Below, in pieces: positions 35,300-43,572 of a DNA stretch of 47,516 bases. A program made the translations under genes and the position numbers. Under the pieces are notes generated by a model. That model was not told where the DNA came from and made no database searches. It worked only from the letters and a program-made list of their open reading frames with translations. Each line of letters starts with the position of its first letter. Position 1 is the stretch's first letter. Source of the DNA: Candidatus Zixiibacteriota bacterium (GTDB lineage: Bacteria; Zixibacteria; MSB-5A5; GN15; FEB-12); contig CP070756.1 in NCBI GenBank assembly GCA_020348905.1, forward strand, positions 2,033,345 through 2,080,860, read 5' to 3'.

Positions 35300-36055
35300 A
35301 TGAGCGCACCGCTGATTAAAATAGAGAACCTGCGCAAGGCTTTCGACTCGCACCTTGTACTTGACGGTGTCAATATCGATATCAACAGGGGTGAGTCGAT
35401 TGTCGTGATTGGCCAGTCCGGCTGCGGCAAGTCGGTGCTTCTCAAACATCTTATCCGTCTTCTGGAACCGGATGACGGGCGCGTCACATTCGACGGTGAA
35501 GATATAAGCCGCTTCGACTTTTATGAACTGACCGATTACCGGCGCAGGTTCGGGATGCTGTTTCAGTCGGCGGCCTTGTTCGACTCGATGACGGTGGAGG
35601 AGAATGTCGGCCTGGGGTTGAAAGAGTCGCGTCAGTATTCGGCGAAGCAAACCAGGGATATCGTGAACGAAAAACTGGAACTGGTCGGGCTGACCGGGGT
35701 GGGCGAAAAGCGACCGGCGGAGCTTTCCGGCGGCATGCGCAAGCGGGTAGGATTAGCGCGGGCGATCGCCGGTACGCCGGAGGTTCTACTATACGATGAG
35801 CCGACCACCGGTCTGGATCCCATTACAGCCGACATGATCAATGAACTTATTGTTCACCTGCGCGAGAAACTGCAGGTGACTTCGGTCGCCGTTACCCACG
35901 ATATGAAGTCCGCTTTTCAGATTGCCGACCGGATTGTCATGCTTCATAATGGGAAAATCGAGTTCGAAGGCACACCACAGGAGGTTTCAACAACTTCCAA
36001 CCCGGTCGTCAGGCAATTTATAACCGGTTCTTCAGTCGGACCTATTCAGGCTTAA
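35300..36055 (+). CDS. mlaF: MlaF-family ABC transporter ATP-binding protein
   Basis: ATPase subunit that pairs with the MlaE permease. It has 251 residues. Walker A is GQSGCGKS, the Q-loop lies in MLFQSAALFDSMTV, the signature is LSGGMRKRVGLARA and Walker B is LLYDEPTTGLDP, with the switch His in VTHDM. The segment FGMLFQSAALFDSMTVEENV and the MRKR variant of the signature are marks of the MlaF/Ttg2A subgroup. radA starts 3 bases after the stop, so the operon continues. Confidence 0.94.
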   Translation: MSAPLIKIENLRKAFDSHLVLDGVNIDINRGESIVVIGQSGCGKSVLLKHLIRLLEPDDGRVTFDGEDISRFDFYELTDYRRRFGMLFQSAALFDSMTVEENVGLGLKESRQYSAKQTRDIVNEKLELVGLTGVGEKRPAELSGGMRKRVGLARAIAGTPEVLLYDEPTTGLDPITADMINELIVHLREKLQVTSVAVTHDMKSAFQIADRIVMLHNGKIEFEGTPQEVSTTSNPVVRQFITGSSVGPIQA

Positions 36056-36058
36056 GAG

Positions 36059-37423
36059 ATGATTAGCGGTAAGAGAACCAGGACAGCCTATTTTTGTACC
36101 CGTTGCGGCAGCGAACACGCCAAGTGGCAGGGTCAATGCCGGGAATGCGGCGAATGGAACAGCCTTATCGAGGAAAAGGTCACGGTTCGAAAGGGCAAGA
36201 GCGGCAAGGCGCCGCTTTCCGACAGAAAGAGAATTCCGGAGATCGACATTGAATCGCAGGCGGGTTATCGCAGCGGCATAACCGAATTCGACCGCGTTCT
36301 GGGTGGGCGTCTGTTGCCGGGCATGACGGTTTTGCTGGGTGGCGAACCGGGCATTGGCAAATCGACCCTCATTCTTCAGGCGGCTGAGGCTTTCTCCAGA
36401 CAGGGACTCGCCGTCCTTTATGTCACCGGCGAAGAATCGCTGTCGCAGTTGAAACTTCGCTCACAGCGACTCGGTGTTTCGGGGGAAAACATCACCGCCG
36501 TAAACACGACATCGCTGGAAGAAGCGATTGGCACTCTCGGTTCAACTAAGTTTGATATCGTTCTGGTTGATTCAATACAAACCCTTGCGACGGATAGCCT
36601 GGATTCACCACCGGGCACGGTTGCCCAGGTACGCGAGGTAAGCCACCAGTTAATCTCACTGGCTAAGACAGCCGGATACGGTCTGTTTCTTATTGGGCAC
36701 GTTACCAAGGACGGCCTGGTGGCCGGGCCGAAACTGCTTGAGCATATGGTCGATACGGTGGCCTATTTCGAAGGAGACAATACTCATCTTTATCGTATGC
36801 TACGGGCGACCAAGAACCGCTTCGGTTCAGTAGCCGAGATCGGAATCTTCGAGATGCAGCCGGTCGGCCTGGTCGAAGTGAACAACCCGTCATCGCTGTT
36901 TCTGTCCTCCGGTCGCGGCGAGGCGCGGCCCGGATCGGTGGTCACGGCAGTATGCGAGGGAAGCCGACCGATACTGGTCGAGATTCAGGCCCTTGTCACG
37001 CCGGCCAGCTATGGTACGCCGCAGCGTGTTGCCGGAGGTATTGATAACAAGCGTCTGGCGCTTCTTCTGGCGATTCTGGAAAAACGATGCGGCTATCCGA
37101 TGGCTTCCAATGACGTCTTCGTGTCAGTGGCAGGTGGTCTGAAGTTGTCCGAACCGAGTCTGGACCTGCCTCTTCTGACAGCTATAACGTCGTCACTGCT
37201 CAATAAGCCGGTTGGTGTCCTGACAGCTGTTGTCGGCGAGGTGGGTTTGTCGGGTGAGGTGAGGGGAGTCACCATGATCGACCGCCGGCTAAGTGAGGCG
37301 GCGCGGCTGGGATTTGAATCGGTCGTACTGCCGGGTGTTAATGTCAGTCAGGCTGAAGGACAGAAAATTAAGATGATTGGGGTTGACGACATTCAAACGG
37401 CACTGGATAAAACTTTTGGATAG
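36059..37423 (+). CDS. radA: RadA, DNA repair protein (Sms)
   Basis: RecA-related helicase that extends recombination intermediates. It has 454 residues. The N-terminal C4 zinc finger is CTRCGSEHAKWQGQCREC. The ATPase domain has LGGEPGIGKST (Walker A), VTGEESLSQLKLR and DSIQTL, and the RadA-specific KNRFGS. The C-terminal Lon-like domain includes DVFVSVAGGLKLSEPSLDLPLLTA and GEVGLSGEVR. The last codons overlap the chosen tgt start. Confidence 0.96.
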   Translation: MISGKRTRTAYFCTRCGSEHAKWQGQCRECGEWNSLIEEKVTVRKGKSGKAPLSDRKRIPEIDIESQAGYRSGITEFDRVLGGRLLPGMTVLLGGEPGIGKSTLILQAAEAFSRQGLAVLYVTGEESLSQLKLRSQRLGVSGENITAVNTTSLEEAIGTLGSTKFDIVLVDSIQTLATDSLDSPPGTVAQVREVSHQLISLAKTAGYGLFLIGHVTKDGLVAGPKLLEHMVDTVAYFEGDNTHLYRMLRATKNRFGSVAEIGIFEMQPVGLVEVNNPSSLFLSSGRGEARPGSVVTAVCEGSRPILVEIQALVTPASYGTPQRVAGGIDNKRLALLLAILEKRCGYPMASNDVFVSVAGGLKLSEPSLDLPLLTAITSSLLNKPVGVLTAVVGEVGLSGEVRGVTMIDRRLSEAARLGFESVVLPGVNVSQAEGQKIKMIGVDDIQTALDKTFG

Positions 37424-38555
37424 TATTTACCGAACGCACAATATTGATCATAGCGCCCGTCGGGGCGAGATCACGACTCCGCACGGAACCTTTCAGACAC
37501 CGGCCTTCATGCCGGTAGGGACGTCGGGAGCGGTGAAAGCGCTCACGGCGGAAGATCTCGACGAGATGGGCGCCGAAATAGTACTCGGCAACACCTACCA
37601 CCTGTACCTTCGTCCCGGACCGGAAGTAATTAAATCACAGGGCGGGTTGGCCAAATTCACCGGATGGAATAAACCGACCCTCACCGACAGCGGCGGGTTC
37701 CAGGTGTTTTCACTGCAGGACATCTCCAAGATCACCGATGAGGGTGTGAAGTTTCAGTCGCATCACGATGGTTCCTACCACCTGTTCACTCCTGAGAAGG
37801 TGACAGACATCCAGCATGACATGGGTGCCGACATCATCATGGCTTTCGACCAGTGCGTACCTTATCCGGCTGACGAGAAAACCGCGGCGACGGGGGTGAG
37901 ACGAACATATGATTGGGCAAAGGAGTGCTTAAAGAGACACGAGGAACTAATCGCAGGCGTTGACGATAAAGATCGGCCCAGCCTGTTTGGAATTGTGCAG
38001 GGTTCGGTTTATGGAGAACTTCGAACACAATCGGCCGAACAGATTGTTGCGCTCGACTTTTCGGGCAACGCTATCGGCGGACTGTCAGTAGGGGAGAGCA
38101 AACAGGAAATGGAGGAAATGCTGGTTCATACTATCGGGTACCTGCCGGATGATAAGCCGCGTTACCTGATGGGGGTGGGATACCCCGAAGATATCTTGAT
38201 GGCGGTGTCATACGGGGTTGACATGTTCGATTGCGTTCTGCCAACCCGCAACGCCCGGACCGGGAATGTATTTACCAGCGAAGGTCAAATCGTTTACCGC
38301 AATGCCGAGTACGCCGATGATGAGCGTCCCCTTGACCCGAATTGCGACTGCCGGGTCTGCCAGCGATACAGCCGGGCATATATTCGGCACCTGTATAATC
38401 AGTCGGAAATAACGGGCATGGTGCTGGCTTCTTATCATTCCAGTTACTTCTACCAGAACCTGATGCGAAGAATCCGGGAAGCGATAAAAAAGAATCGCTT
38501 CGAAAGGTTCCGAAGCGAGTTTCTCAGCGTCTATAAGACGAACAATCCGAGATAG
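37416..38555 (+). CDS. tgt: Tgt, queuine tRNA-ribosyltransferase
   Basis: Exchanges G34 for preQ1 in tRNAs with GUN anticodons, a step of queuosine synthesis. About 379 residues. The body begins at ARRGEITTPHGTFQTPAFMPVGT. Catalytic residues are the Asp in TDSGGFQVFSL and the Asp in FDCVLPTRNARTG. Zinc ligands are CDCRVC and a His in LASYHS. The start is uncertain: I chose a TTG at 37416 that overlaps the radA stop; a TTG at 37377 would add 13 residues that do not look like the family. It is the last gene of the 8-kb run and converges on the beta-barrel gene with only 10 bases between. Confidence 0.93.
   Translation: MDSIYRTHNIDHSARRGEITTPHGTFQTPAFMPVGTSGAVKALTAEDLDEMGAEIVLGNTYHLYLRPGPEVIKSQGGLAKFTGWNKPTLTDSGGFQVFSLQDISKITDEGVKFQSHHDGSYHLFTPEKVTDIQHDMGADIIMAFDQCVPYPADEKTAATGVRRTYDWAKECLKRHEELIAGVDDKDRPSLFGIVQGSVYGELRTQSAEQIVALDFSGNAIGGLSVGESKQEMEEMLVHTIGYLPDDKPRYLMGVGYPEDILMAVSYGVDMFDCVLPTRNARTGNVFTSEGQIVYRNAEYADDERPLDPNCDCRVCQRYSRAYIRHLYNQSEITGMVLASYHSSYFYQNLMRRIREAIKKNRFERFRSEFLSVYKTNNPR
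38486..38518 (-). terminator. Terminator of the minus-strand barrel gene, inside tgt
   Basis: Perfect 8-bp stem (38495-38502 with 38511-38518), 8-base loop. On the minus strand it is followed by TTCTTTTTT (38494 to 38486). It lies 48 bases past the stop of the minus-strand gene, within the 3' end of the tgt coding sequence. Confidence 0.7.
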
Positions 38556-38565
38556 AAGCGGCCGG

Positions 38566-39180
38566 TCAGAGTTTCAGGGTGAAGAGATACCCGAAACTTA
38601 TTCGGAAATCATTTTGTCGGAACTGTTCGGTCGAGCTTATCCACCTATTCGGCTCCAACTGTTGGGTGAAGATATAGTTGGGCCGGAATTCAGTCATGCT
38701 GACTTCGATCGAGTAGACCTTCTGCAATCGCAGACCGGCAGTTATTCTGTAACCGATGGGATTGTTCATGTCGACATCGGTTATGCCGTGGAAGTTGAAA
38801 AGTGAATCCACTTCGTTGTCGGCCAGAGTGAAACTGTTGATCGACCACACCAGTCCCAGACCCACGTATCCGGTAAGTTTGTCGGTGCCCCGGTAATAGA
38901 TACCCTCGACAGAAAACGAAACCCGGTGCAGATCGCCATCGGGGTAAACGATGGAACTCACAGAGCCATATCGATAATCCATAGCGCCGCGGACGATTAT
39001 CGGGTGGTATACAACCATCTCGTACTTGGCGGTGAGATCGGGTCCGGTCGATACTACTGAGCCGGGGCCGTTCAATCCCGCCGTGAAGTGCAGGTTGGTG
39101 AAACTGATGGTATCTTCTTCGACTGGGTTGAGGGGATAGAGGGGCAAACTTAAGAGTGTAGCGAACAACAGTGACGTCAC
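38566..39180 (-). CDS. Predicted outer-membrane beta-barrel protein
   Basis: I do not recognise the family. The 204-residue product has a signal peptide (TSLLFATLLSLPLYPL) and then about eight stretches of alternating polar and hydrophobic residues, ending in FRISFGYLFTLKL; this looks like a small eight-stranded barrel. The start is a GTG at 39180: AGGAGA lies 6 bases upstream on this strand, and the signal peptide begins there. A longer in-frame version with an ATG at 39348 is rejected because it would cross the AT-rich promoter region and bury the signal peptide. No function can be given. Confidence 0.72.
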   Translation of the reverse strand: MTSLLFATLLSLPLYPLNPVEEDTISFTNLHFTAGLNGPGSVVSTGPDLTAKYEMVVYHPIIVRGAMDYRYGSVSSIVYPDGDLHRVSFSVEGIYYRGTDKLTGYVGLGLVWSINSFTLADNEVDSLFNFHGITDVDMNNPIGYRITAGLRLQKVYSIEVSMTEFRPNYIFTQQLEPNRWISSTEQFRQNDFRISFGYLFTLKL

Positions 39181-39243
39181 GACGATTCTCCTACTTGTCT
39201 CTTCTATAATATAAACGAAAAGTGGAGCAATCAGGGCAAAATT

Positions 39244-39272
39244 ATTTATGGACGCATGAAACATTTTGTCAA
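39244..39272 (-). promoter_or_regulatory. Possible promoter of the barrel gene
   Basis: On the minus strand TTGACA (39272 to 39267), 17 bases, ATAAAT (39249 to 39244). The leader would be about 57 bases. A second -10-like TATATT lies closer to the gene. Confidence 0.4.
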
Positions 39273-39401
39273 ATAATAACTTAATATTAGAGCAAATTGA
39301 GTTAATATGGACTGCCATTTCGATAATTCGCCAGCTTGTCAAAACCATTGTAAGTCATTGAGCCACAAGGTAAAAATCTTGATTTTTAGCCCTAAAAGCG
39401 G

Positions 39402-39429
39402 TTGACATGGGCTTTTAAAGCACTATATT
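39402..39429 (+). promoter_or_regulatory. Predicted promoter of the aldehyde dehydrogenase gene
   Basis: TTGACA (39402-39407), 16 bases, TATATT (39424-39429), identical in both boxes and spacing to the purN promoter. The leader is about 80 bases. Confidence 0.72.
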
Positions 39430-39450
39430 AACTGCTCGTGTTTTGCGAGT

Positions 39451-39464
39451 GTGAATAAATTCAC
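39451..39464. promoter_or_regulatory. Palindrome in the aldehyde dehydrogenase leader, possible operator
   Basis: GTGAAT-AA-ATTCAC, 15 bases past the predicted transcription start. A small CTCG/CGAG hairpin (39435-39449) lies just before it. Operator role is inferred from position only. Confidence 0.45.
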
Positions 39465-39518
39465 AAACCTTTGATGGTAAATAAGACTATACTGTAAAAT
39501 AACTTAAGGGAGTATCCG

Positions 39519-41012
39519 ATGAGCGATAACAAAGTTCAAAAGAACTTCATAAATGGTAAGTGGATTGAATCAAAGTCGGGTCAGACGTTTGAAAACCGCA
39601 ACCCGGCCGACACCGATGACCTGGTGGGCGTCTTTCAGAAATCGACGGCTGACGACGTCAACATGGCCATTGAGGCCGCTGCGCAGGCTTACAAGAAATG
39701 GCGTCTGGTGCCTGCCCCCAAGCGCGGCGAGTTACTGTTCAAAGTAGCCGACCGGCTGGTGCAGGAAAAGGAAGCTATCTCGCAACAGATGACGCGCGAG
39801 ATGGGCAAAGTCATCAAGGAAACCCGCGGCGATACGCAGGAAGCAATCGACATGACTTACTACATGGCGGGTGAAGGACGTCGCCTGTTCGGAATGACGA
39901 CACCATCGGAGATGGCCAATAAGTTCAACATGACCATACGTCAACCTCTGGGCGTCTGCTCGTTTATTACTCCCTGGAATTTTCCTATCGCCATTCCATC
40001 GTGGAAGATGATGCCGGCCCTGATTTGTGGCAACTGCATCGTGATAAAACCTGCCACGGATACGCCGGCCTCGGTGGCTTATCTGATGAAGGTATGTGAA
40101 GAGGAAGGAGTCCCCCCCGGTGTAGTCAACATGGTGACCGGATCAGGTGGAGCGCTGGGTGATTCCCTTATTAATCATCCGGCGGTGAAGGTGGTGTCTT
40201 TCACCGGCTCGACTGAAGTGGGCCGCAAGGTTTCCGAGGCCTGTTCAACCAACTTCAAGCATTCGTGTCTGGAGATGGGTGGCAAGAATGTGCAGATCGT
40301 TATGGACGACGCCGACCTGGATCTGGCGGTTGACGGCGCCCTGTGGGGGGCGTTCGGGACCACCGGTCAGCGTTGTACGGCCACCTCACGGCTGATTGTT
40401 CACAAGGATGTCGCAGATAAGATGACGTCCATGCTTGTGGACCGCGCCGCCAAACTCAAGGTTGGTAGCGGTCTTGATGAGACGGTTGAGATGGGTCCTT
40501 GCATTAATCAGGGTCAGCTTGAGACGGTCCTGAGCTACATTGAAATCGGCAAGAAGGAAGGGGCCAGTCTGACCACCGGCGGCGAAAGACTGACCGGCGG
40601 CGATTACGACAAGGGGTTCTTTGTTAAGCCGACGGTTTTTACCGGTGTTACTCAGAAGATGCGCATCTGGAAGGAAGAGATATTCGGCCCCGTTCTCAGT
40701 ATAGCCACCTTTGATTCTTTCGAGCAGGCGGTTGAGATGGCCAATGATACCGTCTACGGCCTGTCGGCGTCGATTTACACCCGCGACGTGAACAAGGCCT
40801 ATACCGCCATGCGTGATGTATATACGGGCATTTTTTATGTTAACGCGCCGACCATTGGTGCCGAGACTCATTTGCCGTTCGGCGGCACCAAGGAAACCGG
40901 CAACGGACATCGGGAAGCGGCCACCGCGGCCCTGGATGTCTTCAGTGAATGGAAATCGATTTACGTAGATTTCTCCGGAACGCTCCAGCGGGCGCAGATT
41001 GACAACGCATAG
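39519..41012 (+). CDS. Aldehyde dehydrogenase family protein
   Basis: NAD(P)-dependent oxidation of an aldehyde to an acid; substrate unknown. It has 497 residues. Catalytic Cys286 lies in [10 protein letters not shown] and the general-base Glu252 in LEMGGKN. The cofactor region shows [30 protein letters not shown] and FTGSTEVG. The C-terminus ends with [17 protein letters not shown] and [17 protein letters not shown] precedes the ATG. It has its own promoter and appears to be the first gene of the 39.5-42.5 kb block, though a 195-base gap separates it from the next gene. Confidence 0.93.
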   Translation: MSDNKVQKNFINGKWIESKSGQTFENRNPADTDDLVGVFQKSTADDVNMAIEAAAQAYKKWRLVPAPKRGELLFKVADRLVQEKEAISQQMTREMGKVIKETRGDTQEAIDMTYYMAGEGRRLFGMTTPSEMANKFNMTIRQPLGVCSFITPWNFPIAIPSWKMMPALICGNCIVIKPATDTPASVAYLMKVCEEEGVPPGVVNMVTGSGGALGDSLINHPAVKVVSFTGSTEVGRKVSEACSTNFKHSCLEMGGKNVQIVMDDADLDLAVDGALWGAFGTTGQRCTATSRLIVHKDVADKMTSMLVDRAAKLKVGSGLDETVEMGPCINQGQLETVLSYIEIGKKEGASLTTGGERLTGGDYDKGFFVKPTVFTGVTQKMRIWKEEIFGPVLSIATFDSFEQAVEMANDTVYGLSASIYTRDVNKAYTAMRDVYTGIFYVNAPTIGAETHLPFGGTKETGNGHREAATAALDVFSEWKSIYVDFSGTLQRAQIDNA

Positions 41013-41207
41013 GAAAGAAACCGGAGTCACTCAGAGATAATACGATGACGCGCCGCAGATACATATTCAATACCGGTATGGGATGCCGTCTGTGGTTTCT
41101 CATCCTGTATATCTGGATGGCTTCTTCCATCTAACGGTTCCCTTTGATTTTGATGTTCAATGGTAACGGATATTGTGATTCACAACGCATCTTAAATGGA
41201 GATAAAC

Positions 41208-42554
41208 ATGGCTACGAACAAAAAGAAAATCATCATCATGGGAGCCGCGGGACGCGACTTTCATAATTTCAATACGCTCTATCGCAAAAACAGAAACGTC
41301 CAGGTGGTGGCTTTTACCGCCACCCAGATTCCGGACATTGAAGGGCGCAAGTACCCGGCCAAACTGGCCGGCAAGCTTTATCCGAAGGGAATTCCAATTT
41401 ACGAGGAAGAGCTCCTTCTGGAATTGATCGAGAAACACAAGATTGACGAGGTCGTCTTTTCATATTCCGATGTGCCTTACCAGCACGTCATGGAGAAAGC
41501 CGCTTATGTAATGGCGGCCGGGGCACGCTTTGCCGTGGAGGGCGGTGCGCCGACCATGATTGAATCCAAAAAACCGGTAGTGGCAGTGTGCGCCGTCAGG
41601 ACCGGTTGCGGCAAGTCCCAGACGACCCGGCGGGTAGCCGAGATCCTTCAGTCGATGGGCAAGAAGGTAGTGGCTATCCGTCATCCGATGCCTTACGGCG
41701 ACCTGGCCAAACAGGCCTGTCAGCGCTTTGCCACACTGGATGACCTGGACAAGCACAAGTGCACCATCGAGGAGCGCGAAGAATACGAACCTCATATTAA
41801 CCGTGGCGTCATCGTTTATGCCGGTATCGACTATGAGATGATCGTTCGCCAGGCGGAGAAAGAAGCTGACATCATTCTCTGGGACGGTGGCAATAACGAC
41901 ATGTCGTTCTATAAGCCCGACCTGCTTATTACGGTGGTCGACCCGCATCGTCCCGGCCACGAACTATCATATTATCCCGGCCAGAACAACCTTTTATTGG
42001 CCGATGCAATCGTGATTAACAAAGTCGGCTCGGCTGACCCGGACGGTGTTGCCGAGGTCCGCGAAAACATCGCCGCCTATAATCCCGAGGCGGTGGTCAT
42101 CGAGGGTGCTTCACCGGTTGAGGTCGATAAGCCTGACCGGATAAGAGGCAAGAAGGTGCTGGTAGTTGAAGATGGTCCTACTCTGACGCACGGCGAGATG
42201 CCCTACGGAGCCGGAGTAGTAGCGGCCCAAAAGTACGGCGCCGCGGAGTTAGTTGACCCCCGGCCCTTCACTGTCAAGTCGATTACCGAGACTTTCGAGA
42301 AGTATCCGGAGATTGGCATTCTATTGCCGGCCATGGGATATGGCGACGCCCAGGTCAGGGACCTTGAAACCACCATAAACCGCACCAAGTGTGATCTGGT
42401 AATTGTGGCGACACCCATTGACCTGACCCGGATTATCAAGATAAAGAAACCCACGGTGCGAGTCTTCTATAGTCTGCAGGAGATAGGCACGCCAAACCTT
42501 ACGGGTGTTCTGGGCGGGTTTATCAAGGGACTGAAGAAGACCGGGAAGCGATAG
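41208..42554 (+). CDS. Cyclic 2,3-diphosphoglycerate synthetase-like P-loop protein
   Basis: Soluble 448-residue protein resembling archaeal cyclic 2,3-diphosphoglycerate synthetase; in bacteria its role is not established. The N-terminal domain opens with IIIMGAAGRDFHNFN, a Rossmann-like segment. A central P-loop reads VCAVRTGCGKSQTTRR, followed by RHPMPYGDLAKQACQRF, ILWDGGNNDMSFYKPDLLITVVDPHRPGHE and VINKVGS, like GTPase motifs. The C-terminal part has LPAMGYGDAQVRDLETTINR. The ATG at 41208 has GGAG 6 bases before it; an ATG at 41196 contains that same site and is rejected. Carbamate kinase follows. Confidence 0.8.
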   Translation: MATNKKKIIIMGAAGRDFHNFNTLYRKNRNVQVVAFTATQIPDIEGRKYPAKLAGKLYPKGIPIYEEELLLELIEKHKIDEVVFSYSDVPYQHVMEKAAYVMAAGARFAVEGGAPTMIESKKPVVAVCAVRTGCGKSQTTRRVAEILQSMGKKVVAIRHPMPYGDLAKQACQRFATLDDLDKHKCTIEEREEYEPHINRGVIVYAGIDYEMIVRQAEKEADIILWDGGNNDMSFYKPDLLITVVDPHRPGHELSYYPGQNNLLLADAIVINKVGSADPDGVAEVRENIAAYNPEAVVIEGASPVEVDKPDRIRGKKVLVVEDGPTLTHGEMPYGAGVVAAQKYGAAELVDPRPFTVKSITETFEKYPEIGILLPAMGYGDAQVRDLETTINRTKCDLVIVATPIDLTRIIKIKKPTVRVFYSLQEIGTPNLTGVLGGFIKGLKKTGKR

Positions 42555-42566
42555 AGAACAATGAAG

Positions 42567-42596
42567 TGAGCGGGTCGACCTGAAGCGGCCCGCTCA
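42567..42596 (+). other. Hairpin between the P-loop gene and carbamate kinase
   Basis: Eight-bp stem TGAGCGGG / CCCGCTCA with a 14-base loop that contains a small palindrome. No T-run follows, so it may be an attenuating or mRNA-stabilising hairpin rather than a terminator. Confidence 0.4.
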
Positions 42597-42619
42597 TGGC
42601 CTCAGATAGATTGTAAGAG

Positions 42620-43570
42620 ATGTTAGAGAATAAGACAGCAGTTGTGGCCCTGGGTGGTAACGCCATCACGCGCGCGGGGGAAGAGGACACCATCTACCGA
42701 CAGTTCGCCAACACCAGAAAATCACTTGATGGAATCGTCGAGCTGGTTCGCCATAGCTACAATCTGGTGGTGACACACGGGAACGGACCACAGGTTGGCA
42801 ACGCTCTGCTCCGAAGCGAACTGGCCCGAGGTAAAGCACCTATTCTGCCGTTGGGGGTGCTGGTAGCCGACACCGAGGGGGGCATGGGTTACATGATCGA
42901 GCAATCCTTGCAGAATCGCCTTCTTGCCGAAAACATCAATCGTCCCGTGGTGACCATAATTACCCAGATGCTATGTGACGAAAAGGATCCGGCCACTCAT
43001 AATCCTACCAAGTACATTGGCCAGTTTTATACCGAGGAGGAGGCGGCCAGATACGCTGAGGAACGCGGTTGGCAAATGAAAACCGACGCCGATCGCGGCT
43101 GGCGCCGGGTAGTGCCTTCGCCTATTCCGTATAAAGCTGTCGAATCGGAGACGATCAAGACCCTGGTGGAACAGGGCACTATTGTTATCGCGGGGGGCGG
43201 CGGAGGAATTCCGATTTACATCGACGAAAAGGGCAACTATGAAGGGATTGATGCCGTCATAGATAAAGATCTCGGTTCAGCCGTGATCGCCGAGGACATC
43301 GGCGCCGGCATACTTCTGATATTGACTGATATCGACAAGGTAGCAATTAACTACGGCAAGCCGGACGAGAAGGAGCTGGATCAGGTGAGCCTTTCTGAAA
43401 TTAAGGCTTACCATCAGCAGGGCCACTTCCCGCCGGGTTCGATGGGACCAAAGATAGAAGCCGCTATCAAGTTCCTCCAGAGCGGTGGAGATATAGTTGC
43501 CATAACGTCGCTGGACAATGCCCTGAAGGTGTTGCGGGGCGAGGCCGGAACAAGGATTGTACCCGATTGA
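42620..43570 (+). CDS. arcC: Carbamate kinase
   Basis: Interconverts carbamoyl phosphate plus ADP with carbamate plus ATP. It has 316 residues. Family blocks: VVALGGNAITRAGEE, VVTHGNGPQVGNAL, VLVADTEGGMGYMIEQSLQN, RRVVPSPIPYKAVE, VIAGGGGGIPI, DKDLGSAVIAEDIGAGILLILTDIDKVAINYG and FPPGSMGPKIEAAIKF. These are specific to carbamate kinase within the amino-acid kinase family. No arginine deiminase or ornithine carbamoyltransferase gene is nearby, so an arginine-deiminase role is not supported by the window; purine or other nitrogen catabolism, or work with the upstream P-loop protein, is possible. Confidence 0.95.
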   Translation: MLENKTAVVALGGNAITRAGEEDTIYRQFANTRKSLDGIVELVRHSYNLVVTHGNGPQVGNALLRSELARGKAPILPLGVLVADTEGGMGYMIEQSLQNRLLAENINRPVVTIITQMLCDEKDPATHNPTKYIGQFYTEEEAARYAEERGWQMKTDADRGWRRVVPSPIPYKAVESETIKTLVEQGTIVIAGGGGGIPIYIDEKGNYEGIDAVIDKDLGSAVIAEDIGAGILLILTDIDKVAINYGKPDEKELDQVSLSEIKAYHQQGHFPPGSMGPKIEAAIKFLQSGGDIVAITSLDNALKVLRGEAGTRIVPD

Positions 43571-43572
43571 GA

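Larger units (their letters stand above)
39181..39518. other. AT-rich divergent promoter region
   Basis: About 340 bases between the barrel gene (minus) and the aldehyde dehydrogenase gene (+), markedly richer in A+T than its surroundings. It holds predicted promoters in both directions and a palindrome in the dehydrogenase leader. No gene is seen. Confidence 0.6.

Noticed and set aside
39181-39348. 56-residue N-terminal extension of the barrel protein
   Set aside because: A GTG with AGGAGA and a signal peptide begins at 39180, and the extension would cover the promoter region.
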